Part shown: positions 1 through 8,751 of the stretch, in pieces
How positions within the stretch are numbered: position 1 is the stretch's first letter
Layout of the letters: the number at the start of each line of letters is the position of its first letter
From: JAWWBN01 sp033720955
Lineage (GTDB): Bacteria; Acidobacteriota; Thermoanaerobaculia; Multivoradales; JAHEKO01
Direction: 5' to 3'
DNA length: 40,219 nucleotides
Assembly (NCBI GenBank): GCA_033720955.1
Contig: JAWWBN010000006.1
Location: 1 to 40,219, forward strand
Position numbers and translations under genes: made by a program
The notes under the pieces: generated by a model
Databases searched by the model: none
Told to the model about the DNA's origin: nothing
What the model saw: only the letters and a program-made list of their open reading frames with translations

Positions 1-439
<439 letters not shown>

Positions 440-564
440 GAAACTGTGATCGCCGCCGGCCGGCTAAGGACCGACGACGTCTTTTGCTCTGTCGAGCTGT
501 GGCACGAACCGCCCGAAGACGATCCGCGCGCTCGGAACTGACGTTCTCTCTTACCTCTATTTAG

Positions 565-577
565 TTTTCAAAGAACC
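565..577 (-). promoter_or_regulatory. rRNA leader boxA-type antitermination site
   Basis: The minus strand reads GGTTCTTTGAAAA followed by CTAAATAGAGG. This matches the boxA element (TGCTCTTTGAAAA-like) that recruits NusB/NusE in rRNA leaders. It lies about 125 bases before the 16S 5' end and downstream of both putative promoters. A second, weaker CTCTTTGAAG sits at about 711-720 on the same strand, between the two promoters. The rest of 440-606 is untranslated leader with no gene that I can support. Confidence 0.75.
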
Positions 578-606
578 GACACGCCCCCTCGCGAGGGCGA
601 ACGGCG

Positions 607-636
607 ACCCTACCTCGAACCGCCCGGCGCTGTCAA
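607..636 (-). promoter_or_regulatory. rRNA promoter P2 (proximal)
   Basis: On the minus strand a perfect -35 TTGACA (636-631) is followed after 18 bases by TAGGGT (612-607), which keeps the key T, A and final T of a -10. The expected transcription start is near 600, giving a leader of about 160 bases that contains boxA. The -35 matches consensus; the -10 is only moderate. Confidence 0.6.
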
Positions 637-730
637 CCGCGAAGTGCGGCGGCGCTCGCGCTGCCTCTCGGGGGTCGCTTCGGGACTCCGGCTGGCGCCC
701 CTTCAAAGAGTCCGGTGTGCTGACCCAGGG

Positions 731-1390
731 TCATCCACCGGGCCCATAAGTGTAGGCGCCCCCCGCCTCGCTGTCAACCCCTCCCGGCAGGAACTCCACC
801 CGGCGCCCCACCACCCGCCACCTTTCGGTCAGCAGCCGGCGCAGCGCCTCGGGGTAGGCCCGGTGCTCCTCGGCCAGGATCCGCGCCGACAGCGAGGAGG
901 CGTTGTCGTCCTGGCGCACCGGCACCGTGCGCTGCGCCACGATGGGGCCGTGGTCCAGCTTCTCGTCCACCAGGTGCACGGTGCAGCCCGACACCCTGAC
1001 CCCCCATTCGATCGCCTGCTGCTGCGCCTCGAGACCGGGGAAGGCCGGGAGCAGGCTGGGGTGGATGTTGAGGATGCGCTGGCGGTAGGCCGAGACGAAG
1101 TCGGCCGACAGCAGCCTCATGTAGCCGGCCAGACAGATCCACTCGATCTCGGCGTGCTCCAGCGCCGCGTGGACCCGCCGCTCGTGCGCCAGCCGACCCG
1201 ACTCCAGACGGTGTGGGAAGCAGACCGTCGGCAGGCGCAGCGACCGAGCCTTGGCCAGTCCCGGCGCCTCGGCCACGTTGCTGACCACCAGGGCGATCTC
1301 CGCCGGCACCTCCTTGCGCTCCATGGCGCCGTGCAGGGCCAGGAAGTTGCTTCCCCGACCCGAGATCATCACGGCGACGCGGGCGGTCAC
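731..1390 (-). CDS. purN: phosphoribosylglycinamide formyltransferase (GART)
   Basis: PurN transfers the formyl group of 10-formyl-tetrahydrofolate to GAR, the third step of purine synthesis. The 219-residue product has the family's N-terminal phosphate loop (SGRGSNF, residues 10-16), the ILNIHPSLLPAFPG block with catalytic Asn108 and His110, and the DHGPI block with catalytic Asp146. The start is GTG at 1390, nine bases after the purM stop and preceded by AGGGTGA. It is the last gene of purF-purM-purN. The final 15 or so residues (after about 204) are glycine-rich and probably not conserved; they overlap a strong rRNA promoter. Length is close to the usual 190-220 residues. Confidence 0.96.
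   Translation of the reverse strand: MTARVAVMISGRGSNFLALHGAMERKEVPAEIALVVSNVAEAPGLAKARSLRLPTVCFPHRLESGRLAHERRVHAALEHAEIEWICLAGYMRLLSADFVSAYRQRILNIHPSLLPAFPGLEAQQQAIEWGVRVSGCTVHLVDEKLDHGPIVAQRTVPVRQDDNASSLSARILAEEHRAYPEALRRLLTERWRVVGRRVEFLPGGVDSEAGGAYTYGPGG
749..777 (-). promoter_or_regulatory. rRNA promoter P1 (distal), inside the 3' end of purN
   Basis: On the minus strand TTGACA (777-772), a 17-base spacer and TACACT (754-749) form a near-consensus sigma70 promoter. It lies inside the last codons of purN, on the same strand, where TTGACA encodes part of Gly-Val-Asp-Ser. Tandem P1/P2 promoters are usual for rRNA operons, and this one would let rRNA transcription start independently of the purine operon. 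Confidence 0.6.
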
Positions 1391-1399
1391 CGGCTCACC

Positions 1400-2494
1400 C
1401 TACCACCCGGGTCCGTCGCCCCGGTCCACCGCGCCCTGAGCCAGCTCGTAGACGACCCCGGAGCCCCCCTCCTGGACCGTGCCGATCGGCGCCGCCCGGT
1501 GTCCGGCGCTCTCGAGCTTGCCAAGCACCTCGGCCAGCGCCGCCGGATCCACCACCGCCACCATGCCGACTCCCATGTTGAACACCCGCAGCATCTCCGC
1601 CGCACCGACCCCGCCGTGGCTCTCGAGGAGACGGAAGATCTCCGGAATCTCCCAGGTGCCCAGCCGCACCTGGGCGTGACACCCCGACGGCAGGACGCGG
1701 GGCAGGTTGTCGGTGAGCCCGCCCCCGGTGACGTGCGCCAGGGCGTGGAGGCCCGGGTGGCCCAGCAGCGGCGCCAGGGGCTCGAGGTAGCTCAGATGCG
1801 GCTCCAGCAGACGCCGCCCCACGCCCTCGCGCGAGGTCGAGCCGGGGATCGGGTCGTCGGCGGAGAGCCCCAGGCGGTCGAAGAAGACCTTGCGCGCCAG
1901 GGAGTAGCCGTTGGTGTGCAGGCCCGAGGATGGCAGCCCCACCAGCACGTCGCGCGGCCGCACCTTCGACCCGTCGAGGATCGCGGCGCGGTCCACCAGG
2001 CCCACCACGAAGCCCACCAGCTCGTACTCGCCGCGCGGGTAGAGCCCCGGCATCTCGGCCATCTCGCCGCCCAGCAGCGCGCAGCCGTTGTCGCGGCAGG
2101 CCCGGGCGACGCCGGCGACCAGCTCGGTGGCGGCCTCCGGCTCGAGTTCGCCGGCGCCCAGGTAGTCCAGGAAGAACAGCGGCCGCGCCCCCTGGACCAG
2201 GACGTCGTTGACGCAGTGGTTCACCAGGTCCACGCCCACGGTCGAGAAGTCGCCCACCCGGCGCGCCACCATCAGCTTGGTCCCCACGCCGTCCGCCGAG
2301 GCCACCAGGACCGGGTCCTCGACCCCGGCGAGATCGGGACGGAAGAGGCCGCCGAAGCTGCCGACCTCGGAGAGGACGCCCGGCGTGAAGGTGCCGCGGG
2401 CCAGCCGCTTGATCTCGTCGAGGGCCCGCTCCTGCGCGTCGATGTCCACGCCGGCGGCGGCGTAGGCCGACCCCTTCTCCGCGTCTCGCGTCAC
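1400..2494 (-). CDS. purM: phosphoribosylformylglycinamidine cyclo-ligase (AIR synthetase)
   Basis: PurM closes the imidazole ring, converting FGAM to AIR with ATP. The 364-residue product shows the SAYAAAGVDID start typical of PurM, the ATP-binding stretch ASADGVGTKLMVA at about residues 66-78, the DLVNHCVNDVLVQGA block and the later HTNGYSLARK block. The start is GTG at 2494, two bases after the purF stop, so translation is probably coupled. The reading frame stays open far upstream through purF, but that part is a shadow; the family homology begins at this GTG. Length fits the family (about 345). Confidence 0.96.
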   Translation of the reverse strand: MTRDAEKGSAYAAAGVDIDAQERALDEIKRLARGTFTPGVLSEVGSFGGLFRPDLAGVEDPVLVASADGVGTKLMVARRVGDFSTVGVDLVNHCVNDVLVQGARPLFFLDYLGAGELEPEAATELVAGVARACRDNGCALLGGEMAEMPGLYPRGEYELVGFVVGLVDRAAILDGSKVRPRDVLVGLPSSGLHTNGYSLARKVFFDRLGLSADDPIPGSTSREGVGRRLLEPHLSYLEPLAPLLGHPGLHALAHVTGGGLTDNLPRVLPSGCHAQVRLGTWEIPEIFRLLESHGGVGAAEMLRVFNMGVGMVAVVDPAALAEVLGKLESAGHRAAPIGTVQEGGSGVVYELAQGAVDRGDGPGW

Positions 2495-2496
2495 GC

Positions 2497-3894
2497 TCAG
2501 ACCTCGCTCTCGGTGCGGATCGGGAAGAGGTCGGCCTGGCGCCGGTCGTAGCCCTCGACCGGCACCCGGTACTCGCCGCTCCAGCAGGCGGTGCAGTAGC
2601 TGTCGGCGGGCGACCCCAGGCTGGCCAGAAGGCTCCCCAGGGAGAGGTAGGCCAGCGAGTCGGCCCCCGTGATCTGGCGGATCTCCTCCACCTCGTGGCG
2701 GGAGGCGATCAGCTCCTCCCGCGTGGGCATGGCGATGCCGTAGTGGCAGGGCCAGCGGGTGGGCGGGCAGGCGATCCGCAGGTGGACCTCGGCCGCCCCC
2801 GCGTCGCGCACCATCTTGACGATCTTGGGCGACGTGGTTCCGCGGACGATGGAGTCGTCGATCAGCACCACCCGGCGGCCCTCGAGGAGGCCTCGGACGG
2901 CGTTGAGCTTCACCCGCACGCCGAAGTTGCGGATCGACTGCTGCGGCTCGATGAAGGTGCGGCCGACGTAGTGGTTGCGGATCAGCCCGAACTCCATCGG
3001 CAGCCCCACCTGCCGGGCGTAGCCGATGGCGGCGAAGAGCCCGCTGTCGGGCACCGGCACCACGAGGTCGGCCTCCACCGGCGCCTCGCGCGCCAGACGG
3101 GCGCCCATCCGCAGCCGGCTCTCCGACACCAGGTCGCCGAAGACCACGCTGTCCGGCCGCGCGAAGTAGACCAGCTCGAAGGCGCAGCGGCTCGGCTGCC
3201 CGGTGCCGGGCAGCCGGTAGCTGTCGAACCGCTCCCCGTCGCCCACCACCACCGCCTCGCCGGGCTCCAGCTCCCGCTCGACCTCGACGTCCAGGAGATC
3301 GAAGGCGCAGCTCTCCGAGGCGAAGCAGGGCCGGCCGTCGAACCGCCCCAGGACGAGCGGCCGGAAGCCGTGCGGGTCGCGCACCGCGATCAGCACCCGG
3401 TCGGTGGCCACCAGCACCGAGTAGGCGCCGCGCACCCGCGCCAGGGCCTCCATCAGCGACTCGGCCGGGTCCCTCCGGGGGGCGCGCGCCATCAGGTGCA
3501 GGATCACCTCGGTGTCGCTGGTGGTCTGGAAGATCGCCCCGTCGGCCTCGAGCTCGGCGCGCATCTCGCGGGCGCCCACCAGGTTGCCGTTGTGGACGAT
3601 CGCCAGCGGGCCCATCGAGGTCTTGACGACCAGCGGCTGGGCGTTCACCCGGATGCTCGACCCGGCGGTCGAGTAGCGGGTGTGCCCGATCGCCCGGTCG
3701 CCCGGCAGCCGCTCGAGGGTCTCCTTGCGGAAGATGTCGGCGACCTCGCCCATGCCGCGCTCGGCGTGGAGCTGGCGGCCGTCCCAGGAGACGATGCCGG
3801 CGCTCTCCTGCCCGCGGTGCTGCAGGGCGTAGAGACCCAGGTAGGTCAGGTTCGCCGCGTCCGGGTGGCCGTCGATTCCGAAGATGCCGCACAT
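2497..3894 (-). CDS. purF: amidophosphoribosyltransferase
   Basis: PurF makes phosphoribosylamine from PRPP and glutamine, the committed step of purine synthesis. The 465-residue product begins MCGIFGI, so Cys2 is free to act as the N-terminal glutaminase nucleophile with no propeptide. The PRPP loop VVLIDDSIVRGTT lies at about residues 344-356. Cysteines in RCAFELVYF, ACPPTRWPC and YCTAC match the positions that bind a 4Fe-4S cluster in the B. subtilis type; that role is inferred from the family. It heads purFMN and is divergent from purL across 58 bases. No good Shine-Dalgarno is seen before the ATG at 3894. Confidence 0.96.
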   Translation of the reverse strand: MCGIFGIDGHPDAANLTYLGLYALQHRGQESAGIVSWDGRQLHAERGMGEVADIFRKETLERLPGDRAIGHTRYSTAGSSIRVNAQPLVVKTSMGPLAIVHNGNLVGAREMRAELEADGAIFQTTSDTEVILHLMARAPRRDPAESLMEALARVRGAYSVLVATDRVLIAVRDPHGFRPLVLGRFDGRPCFASESCAFDLLDVEVERELEPGEAVVVGDGERFDSYRLPGTGQPSRCAFELVYFARPDSVVFGDLVSESRLRMGARLAREAPVEADLVVPVPDSGLFAAIGYARQVGLPMEFGLIRNHYVGRTFIEPQQSIRNFGVRVKLNAVRGLLEGRRVVLIDDSIVRGTTSPKIVKMVRDAGAAEVHLRIACPPTRWPCHYGIAMPTREELIASRHEVEEIRQITGADSLAYLSLGSLLASLGSPADSYCTACWSGEYRVPVEGYDRRQADLFPIRTESEV

Positions 3895-3916
3895 GGGGGA
3901 GGTGCCGGACGTCGGG

Positions 3917-3946
3917 GCGACGGTATCACGGCCGCGCCACTAGAAT
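3917..3946 (+). promoter_or_regulatory. purL promoter, predicted leaderless
   Basis: TAGAAT (3941-3946) lies six bases before the purL GTG, so the normal start point about seven bases after a -10 would fall on the start codon itself. A weak -35 (GCGACG, 3917-3922) lies 18 bases upstream. There is no Shine-Dalgarno sequence. The same TAGAAT-N6-GTG arrangement precedes trmFO. Confidence 0.5.
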
Positions 3947-3952
3947 CCGCCC

Positions 3953-6900
3953 GTGATCCATCGCCTCGAGATCGCCGTGCGGGAGCGGTACCGGGACCCG
4001 CGCGGCGAGCACCTCGCCGCCCAGGTAAGGGAGTTCCTCGGGGTGCCGGTGGAGCGGATCCGCACCCGGGACGTCTACCACCTCAAGGCCGACCTCGCCC
4101 CCGACGAGCTGAGCCGGGTGGTCGCCGAGCTCGCCGATCCCGTTCTCCAGGAGGGGGCGATCGACCGGCTCGAGGGAGGGTCCGCGGCCTGGACGATCGC
4201 CGTGGCCCTGAAGCCGGGGGTGGCCGACCCGGTGGGCAAGAGCGCCCGGGTGGCGGTGGAGGACATGCTGGGACGGCGCCTGGGAGAGGAGGCGGCCGTC
4301 TTCACCTCCACCCTCTACCTGCTCGACGGAGTCGACGCCGCCCAGACCCGCCGGATCGCCTACGAGCTGCTGGCCAACCCCGTGATCCACGACATCGCGG
4401 TCGAGAGCTTCGCGGAGTGGAGCGCGCGCCCCCCCGACCGCTCGGTGCCGGAGATCGCCGGGCGCCACCGGCCCCCGGTCGAGACGGTGGCGCTGCCGGA
4501 GACCGACGCCGAGCTCGAGCGGATGAGCCGCGAGCGGCTACTGGCCCTCTCGCGCGACGAGATGCGGGTCGTCCGCGACCACTTCCGCGCCGCCGGCGAC
4601 GACCCGCGGCGGCGGCGCGCGGGGCTGGGCTCCTCGCCGACCGACGTCGAGCTCGAGTGCCTGGCGCAGACCTGGAGCGAGCACTGCAAGCACAAGATCT
4701 TCAACGCCACCATCCGGTACCGCGAGGGCGAGGGCGAGCCCGAGACCATCGTGTCGCTCTTCGACAGCTACGTGCGCCGGGTCACCGAGGAGATCGACGC
4801 CGAGCTCGCCCGCAACGGCGGCTCGTGGCTGGTCTCCGTCTTCCACGACAACGCCGGGGTGGTGACCTTCGACGAGCGGGTGCACCTGGTCTACAAGGTG
4901 GAGACCCACAACTCGCCCTCCGCCCTCGACCCCTACGGCGGCGCCATCACCGGCATCGTGGGCGTCAACCGCGACCCCTTCGGCACCGGCCGCGGGGCCG
5001 ATCTGCTGGTCAACGTCTGGGGCTACTGCTTCGCCTCCCCCTTCTGGGACCGGGAGCTGCCCGAGGGGCTGCTCCACCCCAAGCGAATCCGCGACGGCGT
5101 CCACCGCGGGGTGATCGACGGCGGCAACCAGAGCGGCATCCCCTACGGCCGCGGCTGGGAGCTCTTCGACCCCCGGTACCTGGGCAAGCCCCTGGTCTTC
5201 TGCGGCACGGTGGGCGCGCTGCCGGTCGAGATCGACGGGTCGCCGGGAGAGCGGAAGCGGGCCCGGCCGGGCGACGCCGTGGTCATGGTGGGCGGACGAA
5301 TCGGCGCCGACGGCATTCACGGCGCCACCTTCTCCTCCGCGGCGCTGGACGAGTCGTCGCCCTCGCAGGCGGTGCAGATCGGCGACCCGATCACCCAGAA
5401 GATGATGTTCGACTTCCTCCTGGAGGCGCGCGAGGGCGGGCTCTACGACGCGATCACCGACAACGGCGCCGGCGGCCTCTCCTCCTCGGTGGGCGAGATG
5501 GCCGAGAGCTGTGGCGGCGCCCGCATCGACCTGGCCCGGGCGCCGCTCAAGTACGCCGGGCTGGCGCCGTGGGAGATCTTCCTGTCGGAGGCCCAGGAGC
5601 GGATGACCCTGGCCGTGCCGCCCGAGAAGCTCGACCTCTTCCTGGAGCTGGCCGGGCGGCGGGAGGTGGAGGCCACGGTGCTCGGCGAGTTCACCTCCGA
5701 CGGCTACCTGGAGGTGCTCTACGACGAGGAGACGGTGGGCCTGCTTCCCATGGAGTTCCTCCACCACGGGGTGCCCGAGATGCGGCTCGAGGCGCGCTTC
5801 GACCCGCCCCGCTTCGCCGAGCCGGCGATGCGGCCCGAGCGGCGTTGCGGCCGCACCCTGCTCGACATGATGGGGCGTCTGAACCTGGCCAGCGGCGAGC
5901 GCAAGGCACGGCACTACGACCACGAGGTCAAAGGCCTGACGGTGGTCAAGCCGCTCGTCGGGGTGGCCCGGGACGTGCCCGCCGAGGCCACCGTCTTCCT
6001 GGCGCGGCACGGGTCGCCGCGTGGGCTGGTCCTCTCGGAGGGCGTCAACCCCTACCTCTCCGACCTCGACGGCGACGCGATGGCCGCCACCGCGGTGGAC
6101 GAGGCGGTGCGGCGGCAGCTCTGCGCCGGAGCGCGGCTCGACCGCATCGCCGCCCTCGACAACTTCTGCTGGCCCGACCCGGTCCAGTCGGCGGCCACCC
6201 CGGACGGCGAGCTCAAGCTGGCGCAGCTCGTGCGCGCCTGCCGCGGCCTCTACCGGGTCTGCCGCGCCTACGGGGTGCCGCTCATCTCGGGCAAGGACTC
6301 CATGAAGAACGACTCCCTGCTGGGGGGCGTCAAGATCTCGGTGCCGCCCACCCTCCTGGTCTCCGCCCTGGGCCAGATCGACGACGTGCAGAGGGCGGTG
6401 ACCCTGGAGCCGAAGCGGGCCGGCGACCTCGTCTACCTGGTGGGGACCACCGGCGAGCACACCGGGGGGAGCGAGTACTTCCGATATCTCGGCGACCGCG
6501 AAGGGCTCGCCGGAGAGCCGGGCGGGCCGCCTCCCTACGTCGGCCGCCGGCCGCCGGAGGTGGACGTGCAGGCCTTCCTGCCGCTCTACCGGGCCGTCCA
6601 CGACGCGATCGGCGCCGGCCTGGTGCGCTCGGCGGCGACCCCCGGCAAGGGAGGTCTGGCGGCGGCGCTCGCGCGATGCGTCCTGGCCGGAGGCCTCGGG
6701 ATGGAGCTCGACCTCTCCGAGGCCCCCGGGGTGCTCGGGCTGGCCACCGACGTCGCCCTCTTCTCGGAGTCCAACGGCCGCTTCGTGCTCACCGTGGAGC
6801 CCGACGCCGCGCCCGAGCTCGAGCGCCGGCTCGGCGGGCGGCCCTTCCGGCGCGCCGGGGCGGTCACGGAAGAGCCTTGGCTGCGGGTCCACCGGGCGGG

Positions 6901-6970
6901 CGAGCGGGTGCTCGACGTGGGCGTCGAAGAGCTGCGGGCACGCTTCCACGAGGGGCTCGCCCATGCCTGA
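3953..6970 (+). CDS. purL: phosphoribosylformylglycinamidine synthase, PurS-PurL fusion
   Basis: This is the synthetase subunit that converts FGAR to FGAM using ammonia from PurQ. The 1005-residue length lies between small PurL (about 740) and full fused PurL (about 1300). Residues about 1-75 and 78-155 look like two successive PurS-like alpha/beta units (one begins LEIAVRERY, the other WTIAVALKPGV). The catalytic body follows, with QTWSEHCKHKIF near 238-249 and ETHNSPSALDPYGGA near 317-331, then a second AIRS-type half. There is no glutaminase domain at the C-terminus; that is the next gene, which overlaps by eight bases. The start is GTG at 3953, apparently leaderless. The PurS duplication is inferred from pattern, not from a search. 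Confidence 0.93.
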   Translation: MIHRLEIAVRERYRDPRGEHLAAQVREFLGVPVERIRTRDVYHLKADLAPDELSRVVAELADPVLQEGAIDRLEGGSAAWTIAVALKPGVADPVGKSARVAVEDMLGRRLGEEAAVFTSTLYLLDGVDAAQTRRIAYELLANPVIHDIAVESFAEWSARPPDRSVPEIAGRHRPPVETVALPETDAELERMSRERLLALSRDEMRVVRDHFRAAGDDPRRRRAGLGSSPTDVELECLAQTWSEHCKHKIFNATIRYREGEGEPETIVSLFDSYVRRVTEEIDAELARNGGSWLVSVFHDNAGVVTFDERVHLVYKVETHNSPSALDPYGGAITGIVGVNRDPFGTGRGADLLVNVWGYCFASPFWDRELPEGLLHPKRIRDGVHRGVIDGGNQSGIPYGRGWELFDPRYLGKPLVFCGTVGALPVEIDGSPGERKRARPGDAVVMVGGRIGADGIHGATFSSAALDESSPSQAVQIGDPITQKMMFDFLLEAREGGLYDAITDNGAGGLSSSVGEMAESCGGARIDLARAPLKYAGLAPWEIFLSEAQERMTLAVPPEKLDLFLELAGRREVEATVLGEFTSDGYLEVLYDEETVGLLPMEFLHHGVPEMRLEARFDPPRFAEPAMRPERRCGRTLLDMMGRLNLASGERKARHYDHEVKGLTVVKPLVGVARDVPAEATVFLARHGSPRGLVLSEGVNPYLSDLDGDAMAATAVDEAVRRQLCAGARLDRIAALDNFCWPDPVQSAATPDGELKLAQLVRACRGLYRVCRAYGVPLISGKDSMKNDSLLGGVKISVPPTLLVSALGQIDDVQRAVTLEPKRAGDLVYLVGTTGEHTGGSEYFRYLGDREGLAGEPGGPPPYVGRRPPEVDVQAFLPLYRAVHDAIGAGLVRSAATPGKGGLAAALARCVLAGGLGMELDLSEAPGVLGLATDVALFSESNGRFVLTVEPDAAPELERRLGGRPFRRAGAVTEEPWLRVHRAGERVLDVGVEELRARFHEGLAHA

Positions 6971-7769
6971 GCCCGTGCGGGTCCTGGTGCCGACCGGTCT
7001 GGGCCTCAACTGCGAGGTGGAGACCGCCGAGGCCTTCCGCCGGGTGGGGGCCGCGCCCGACCTGGTGCATCTCAACGACCTGCTCGACGGCCGGGCGCCG
7101 CGCAAGCTCTCGGCCTACCGCATCCTGGCCTTCGTCGGCGGCTTCGCCTTCGGCGACCACCTGGGCGCGGGCTTCGTCTTCGCCAACAAGATCCGCTGGC
7201 GGCTCTACGACGAGCTGGTGGCCTTCATCGGCGACGGCGGCCTGGCCATCGGCATCTGCAACGGCTTCCAGACCATGGTCCGGCTGGGGCTGCTGCCCGG
7301 CCTCGACGGCGACTACCGCACGCCGCGGGCCACCCTGGCGCCCAACGACCGGCTGGGCTACCGCGACGCCTGGGTGCGGCTGGCGGCGGACCCGGCCTCG
7401 CCCTGCGTATGGACCCGCGGCATCGAGACCATCGAGCTGCCCAGCCGTCACGGTGAGGGCAAGCTCCTGACCGCCGGGCCCGAGGTGGACGCCCGGCTCG
7501 CGGAGGGGCGCCTGATCCCGGTCCGCTACGTGGACGAGGCGGGACGGCCGACCGAGGAGTGGCCGGCCAACCCCAACGGCTCGCCGGGCGGCGCCGCCGG
7601 GCTGTGCGACCCCAGCGGGCGGCTCTTCGGCCTGATGCCCCACCCCGACGCTTTTCTCTACCCCTTCCAGCACCCCGACTGGTTCCGGCGCGGCAGCGGA
7701 CCGGGCCCGCAAGAGGGCGCCGGCCTGGCGATCTTCCGCAACGGCGTGGCGGCCGCCGCCGAGGGCTAG
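6963..7769 (+). CDS. purQ: phosphoribosylformylglycinamidine synthase, glutaminase subunit
   Basis: PurQ hydrolyses glutamine and passes ammonia to PurL. The 268-residue class I amidotransferase has the nucleophile elbow AIGICNGFQTM with Cys99 and the catalytic His in GLMPHPDAF near residue 227. The ATG at 6963 lies inside the last codons of purL, indicating coupled translation of the two subunits. It is longer than the PurQ that works with small PurL (about 225) and resembles the glutaminase domain of large PurL. Its TAG stop shares a CTAG tetramer with the stop of the convergent gene. Confidence 0.94.
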   Translation: MPEPVRVLVPTGLGLNCEVETAEAFRRVGAAPDLVHLNDLLDGRAPRKLSAYRILAFVGGFAFGDHLGAGFVFANKIRWRLYDELVAFIGDGGLAIGICNGFQTMVRLGLLPGLDGDYRTPRATLAPNDRLGYRDAWVRLAADPASPCVWTRGIETIELPSRHGEGKLLTAGPEVDARLAEGRLIPVRYVDEAGRPTEEWPANPNGSPGGAAGLCDPSGRLFGLMPHPDAFLYPFQHPDWFRRGSGPGPQEGAGLAIFRNGVAAAAEG

Positions 7770-8626
7770 CCCCGGGTCGCCGCCGCCCGGCGCCGCGGCT
7801 CCTCGGCCCACGCCTCCTCGCCGTGGACGTGGAGCCACGAGGTGGGCTCGAACTGGTCGCTGATGACCAGCCGCGCCGGCGACCCGGCGCGGTCGAGGAC
7901 CTCCAACACCGCCTCGGCTGCGAGCGCCGGCAGGTTGTTGGTGCGCGAGAGGTGGTAGAGGACCACCCACTTGAGCCGGGGGTCCACCAGCTCTTCCAGG
8001 CCGCGGGCGGCGTCGAGGTTGGACAGGTGCCCGGTGGGCGAGGCGATCCGCTGCTTGAGCGGCCACGGGTACGGCCCCTCGCGCAGCAATTCCGGGTCGT
8101 GGTTCGTCTCGAGCACCAGCACGTCCAGGTCCTTGAGCCGCCGCCAGGCCTCGACGGTCCTGGCGCCGATGTCGGTGGCGAGGCCGACGCGGTGGCCGGA
8201 GGCGTCCTCCAGCACCAGGCCGACCGGCTCGCGGGCGTCGTGGGGCACCGCGAAGGGGAGGACGGCGAAGGGGCCGATGCGTCGTCGCTCGCCGCGCTCG
8301 AGCACGTGAGTGACGACCTCCTCCTCCGCGAGATCCATGCCCTCGAGCGTCCCCGCGGTGGCGTAGATCGGAACGCCGTAGCGCCGGGCGAAGAGCCGCG
8401 CCCCTCGGCAGTGGTCCTCGTGCTCGTGGGTGACCACCAGGCCGGCCACGCTCGACGGCGCCGCGTCCACGCTCTCCAGACGCCGCACCAGCTCTCGGCA
8501 GGAGAACCCGGCGTCCACCAGCAGCGTGCGCCGCCCGGACATGAGGGCCAGGCAGTTGCCGGCGCTGCCCGAGCCCAGCACCGTGAACCGCAGGGCGCGC
8601 GTCGGAAACCCGAGGTCGAGCTGCAT
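7766..8626 (-). CDS. MBL-fold metallohydrolase, YycJ/WalJ-like
   Basis: The 286-residue product opens with FTVLGSGSAGNC and contains the metal-binding motif HEHEDH at residues 67-72, followed by later conserved His and Asp positions (PTGHLSN and LYHLSRTNN near the C-terminus). This pattern is typical of YycJ/WalJ-type beta-lactamase-fold proteins, which are predicted nucleases or phosphodiesterases; the substrate cannot be read from sequence. I chose ATG 8626 (MQLDLGF) because the longer frame upstream is low-complexity Arg/Gly/Pro and because TATCCT lies exactly nine bases before this ATG. It converges on purQ with stops overlapping in CTAG, leaving no room for a terminator. Confidence 0.85.
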   Translation of the reverse strand: MQLDLGFPTRALRFTVLGSGSAGNCLALMSGRRTLLVDAGFSCRELVRRLESVDAAPSSVAGLVVTHEHEDHCRGARLFARRYGVPIYATAGTLEGMDLAEEEVVTHVLERGERRRIGPFAVLPFAVPHDAREPVGLVLEDASGHRVGLATDIGARTVEAWRRLKDLDVLVLETNHDPELLREGPYPWPLKQRIASPTGHLSNLDAARGLEELVDPRLKWVVLYHLSRTNNLPALAAEAVLEVLDRAGSPARLVISDQFEPTSWLHVHGEEAWAEEPRRRAAATRG

Positions 8627-8635
8627 CGTGGTGAC

Positions 8636-8641
8636 AGGATA
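8636..8641 (-). promoter_or_regulatory. -10 element of the YycJ-like gene, predicted leaderless
   Basis: The minus strand reads TATCCT-N9-ATG. With normal spacing transcription would start zero to three bases before the ATG. No Shine-Dalgarno is present (GTCACCACG precedes ATG). No convincing -35 is visible. Confidence 0.4.
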
Positions 8642-8751
8642 CCCGTCCCCGCGCGAGCCGGCGAGGCCCCTCGGAGACGCGACGCGCGCTCCCCGCCCGC
8701 AGGCCGCTCGCCGCCCGGCGACGCCGGTGCGTGACGGCGATTCCGTCGCCC

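Noticed and set aside
440..606. A small gene in the 16S leader
   Set aside because: The open frame at 215-541 is antisense to rRNA and leader; boxA and promoters explain the region.
644..2551. A 635-codon plus-strand frame near the rRNA leader
   Set aside because: Antisense to purN and purM; no motif and no ribosome site.
1400..3892. A single 830-residue protein ending in PurM
   Set aside because: The first half is purF read in the wrong frame; PurM homology starts at GTG 2494.
2695..7470. A 1591-codon open frame on the plus strand covering purF antisense and purL out of frame
   Set aside because: Arg/Gly/Pro-rich composition and full overlap with well-supported pur genes.
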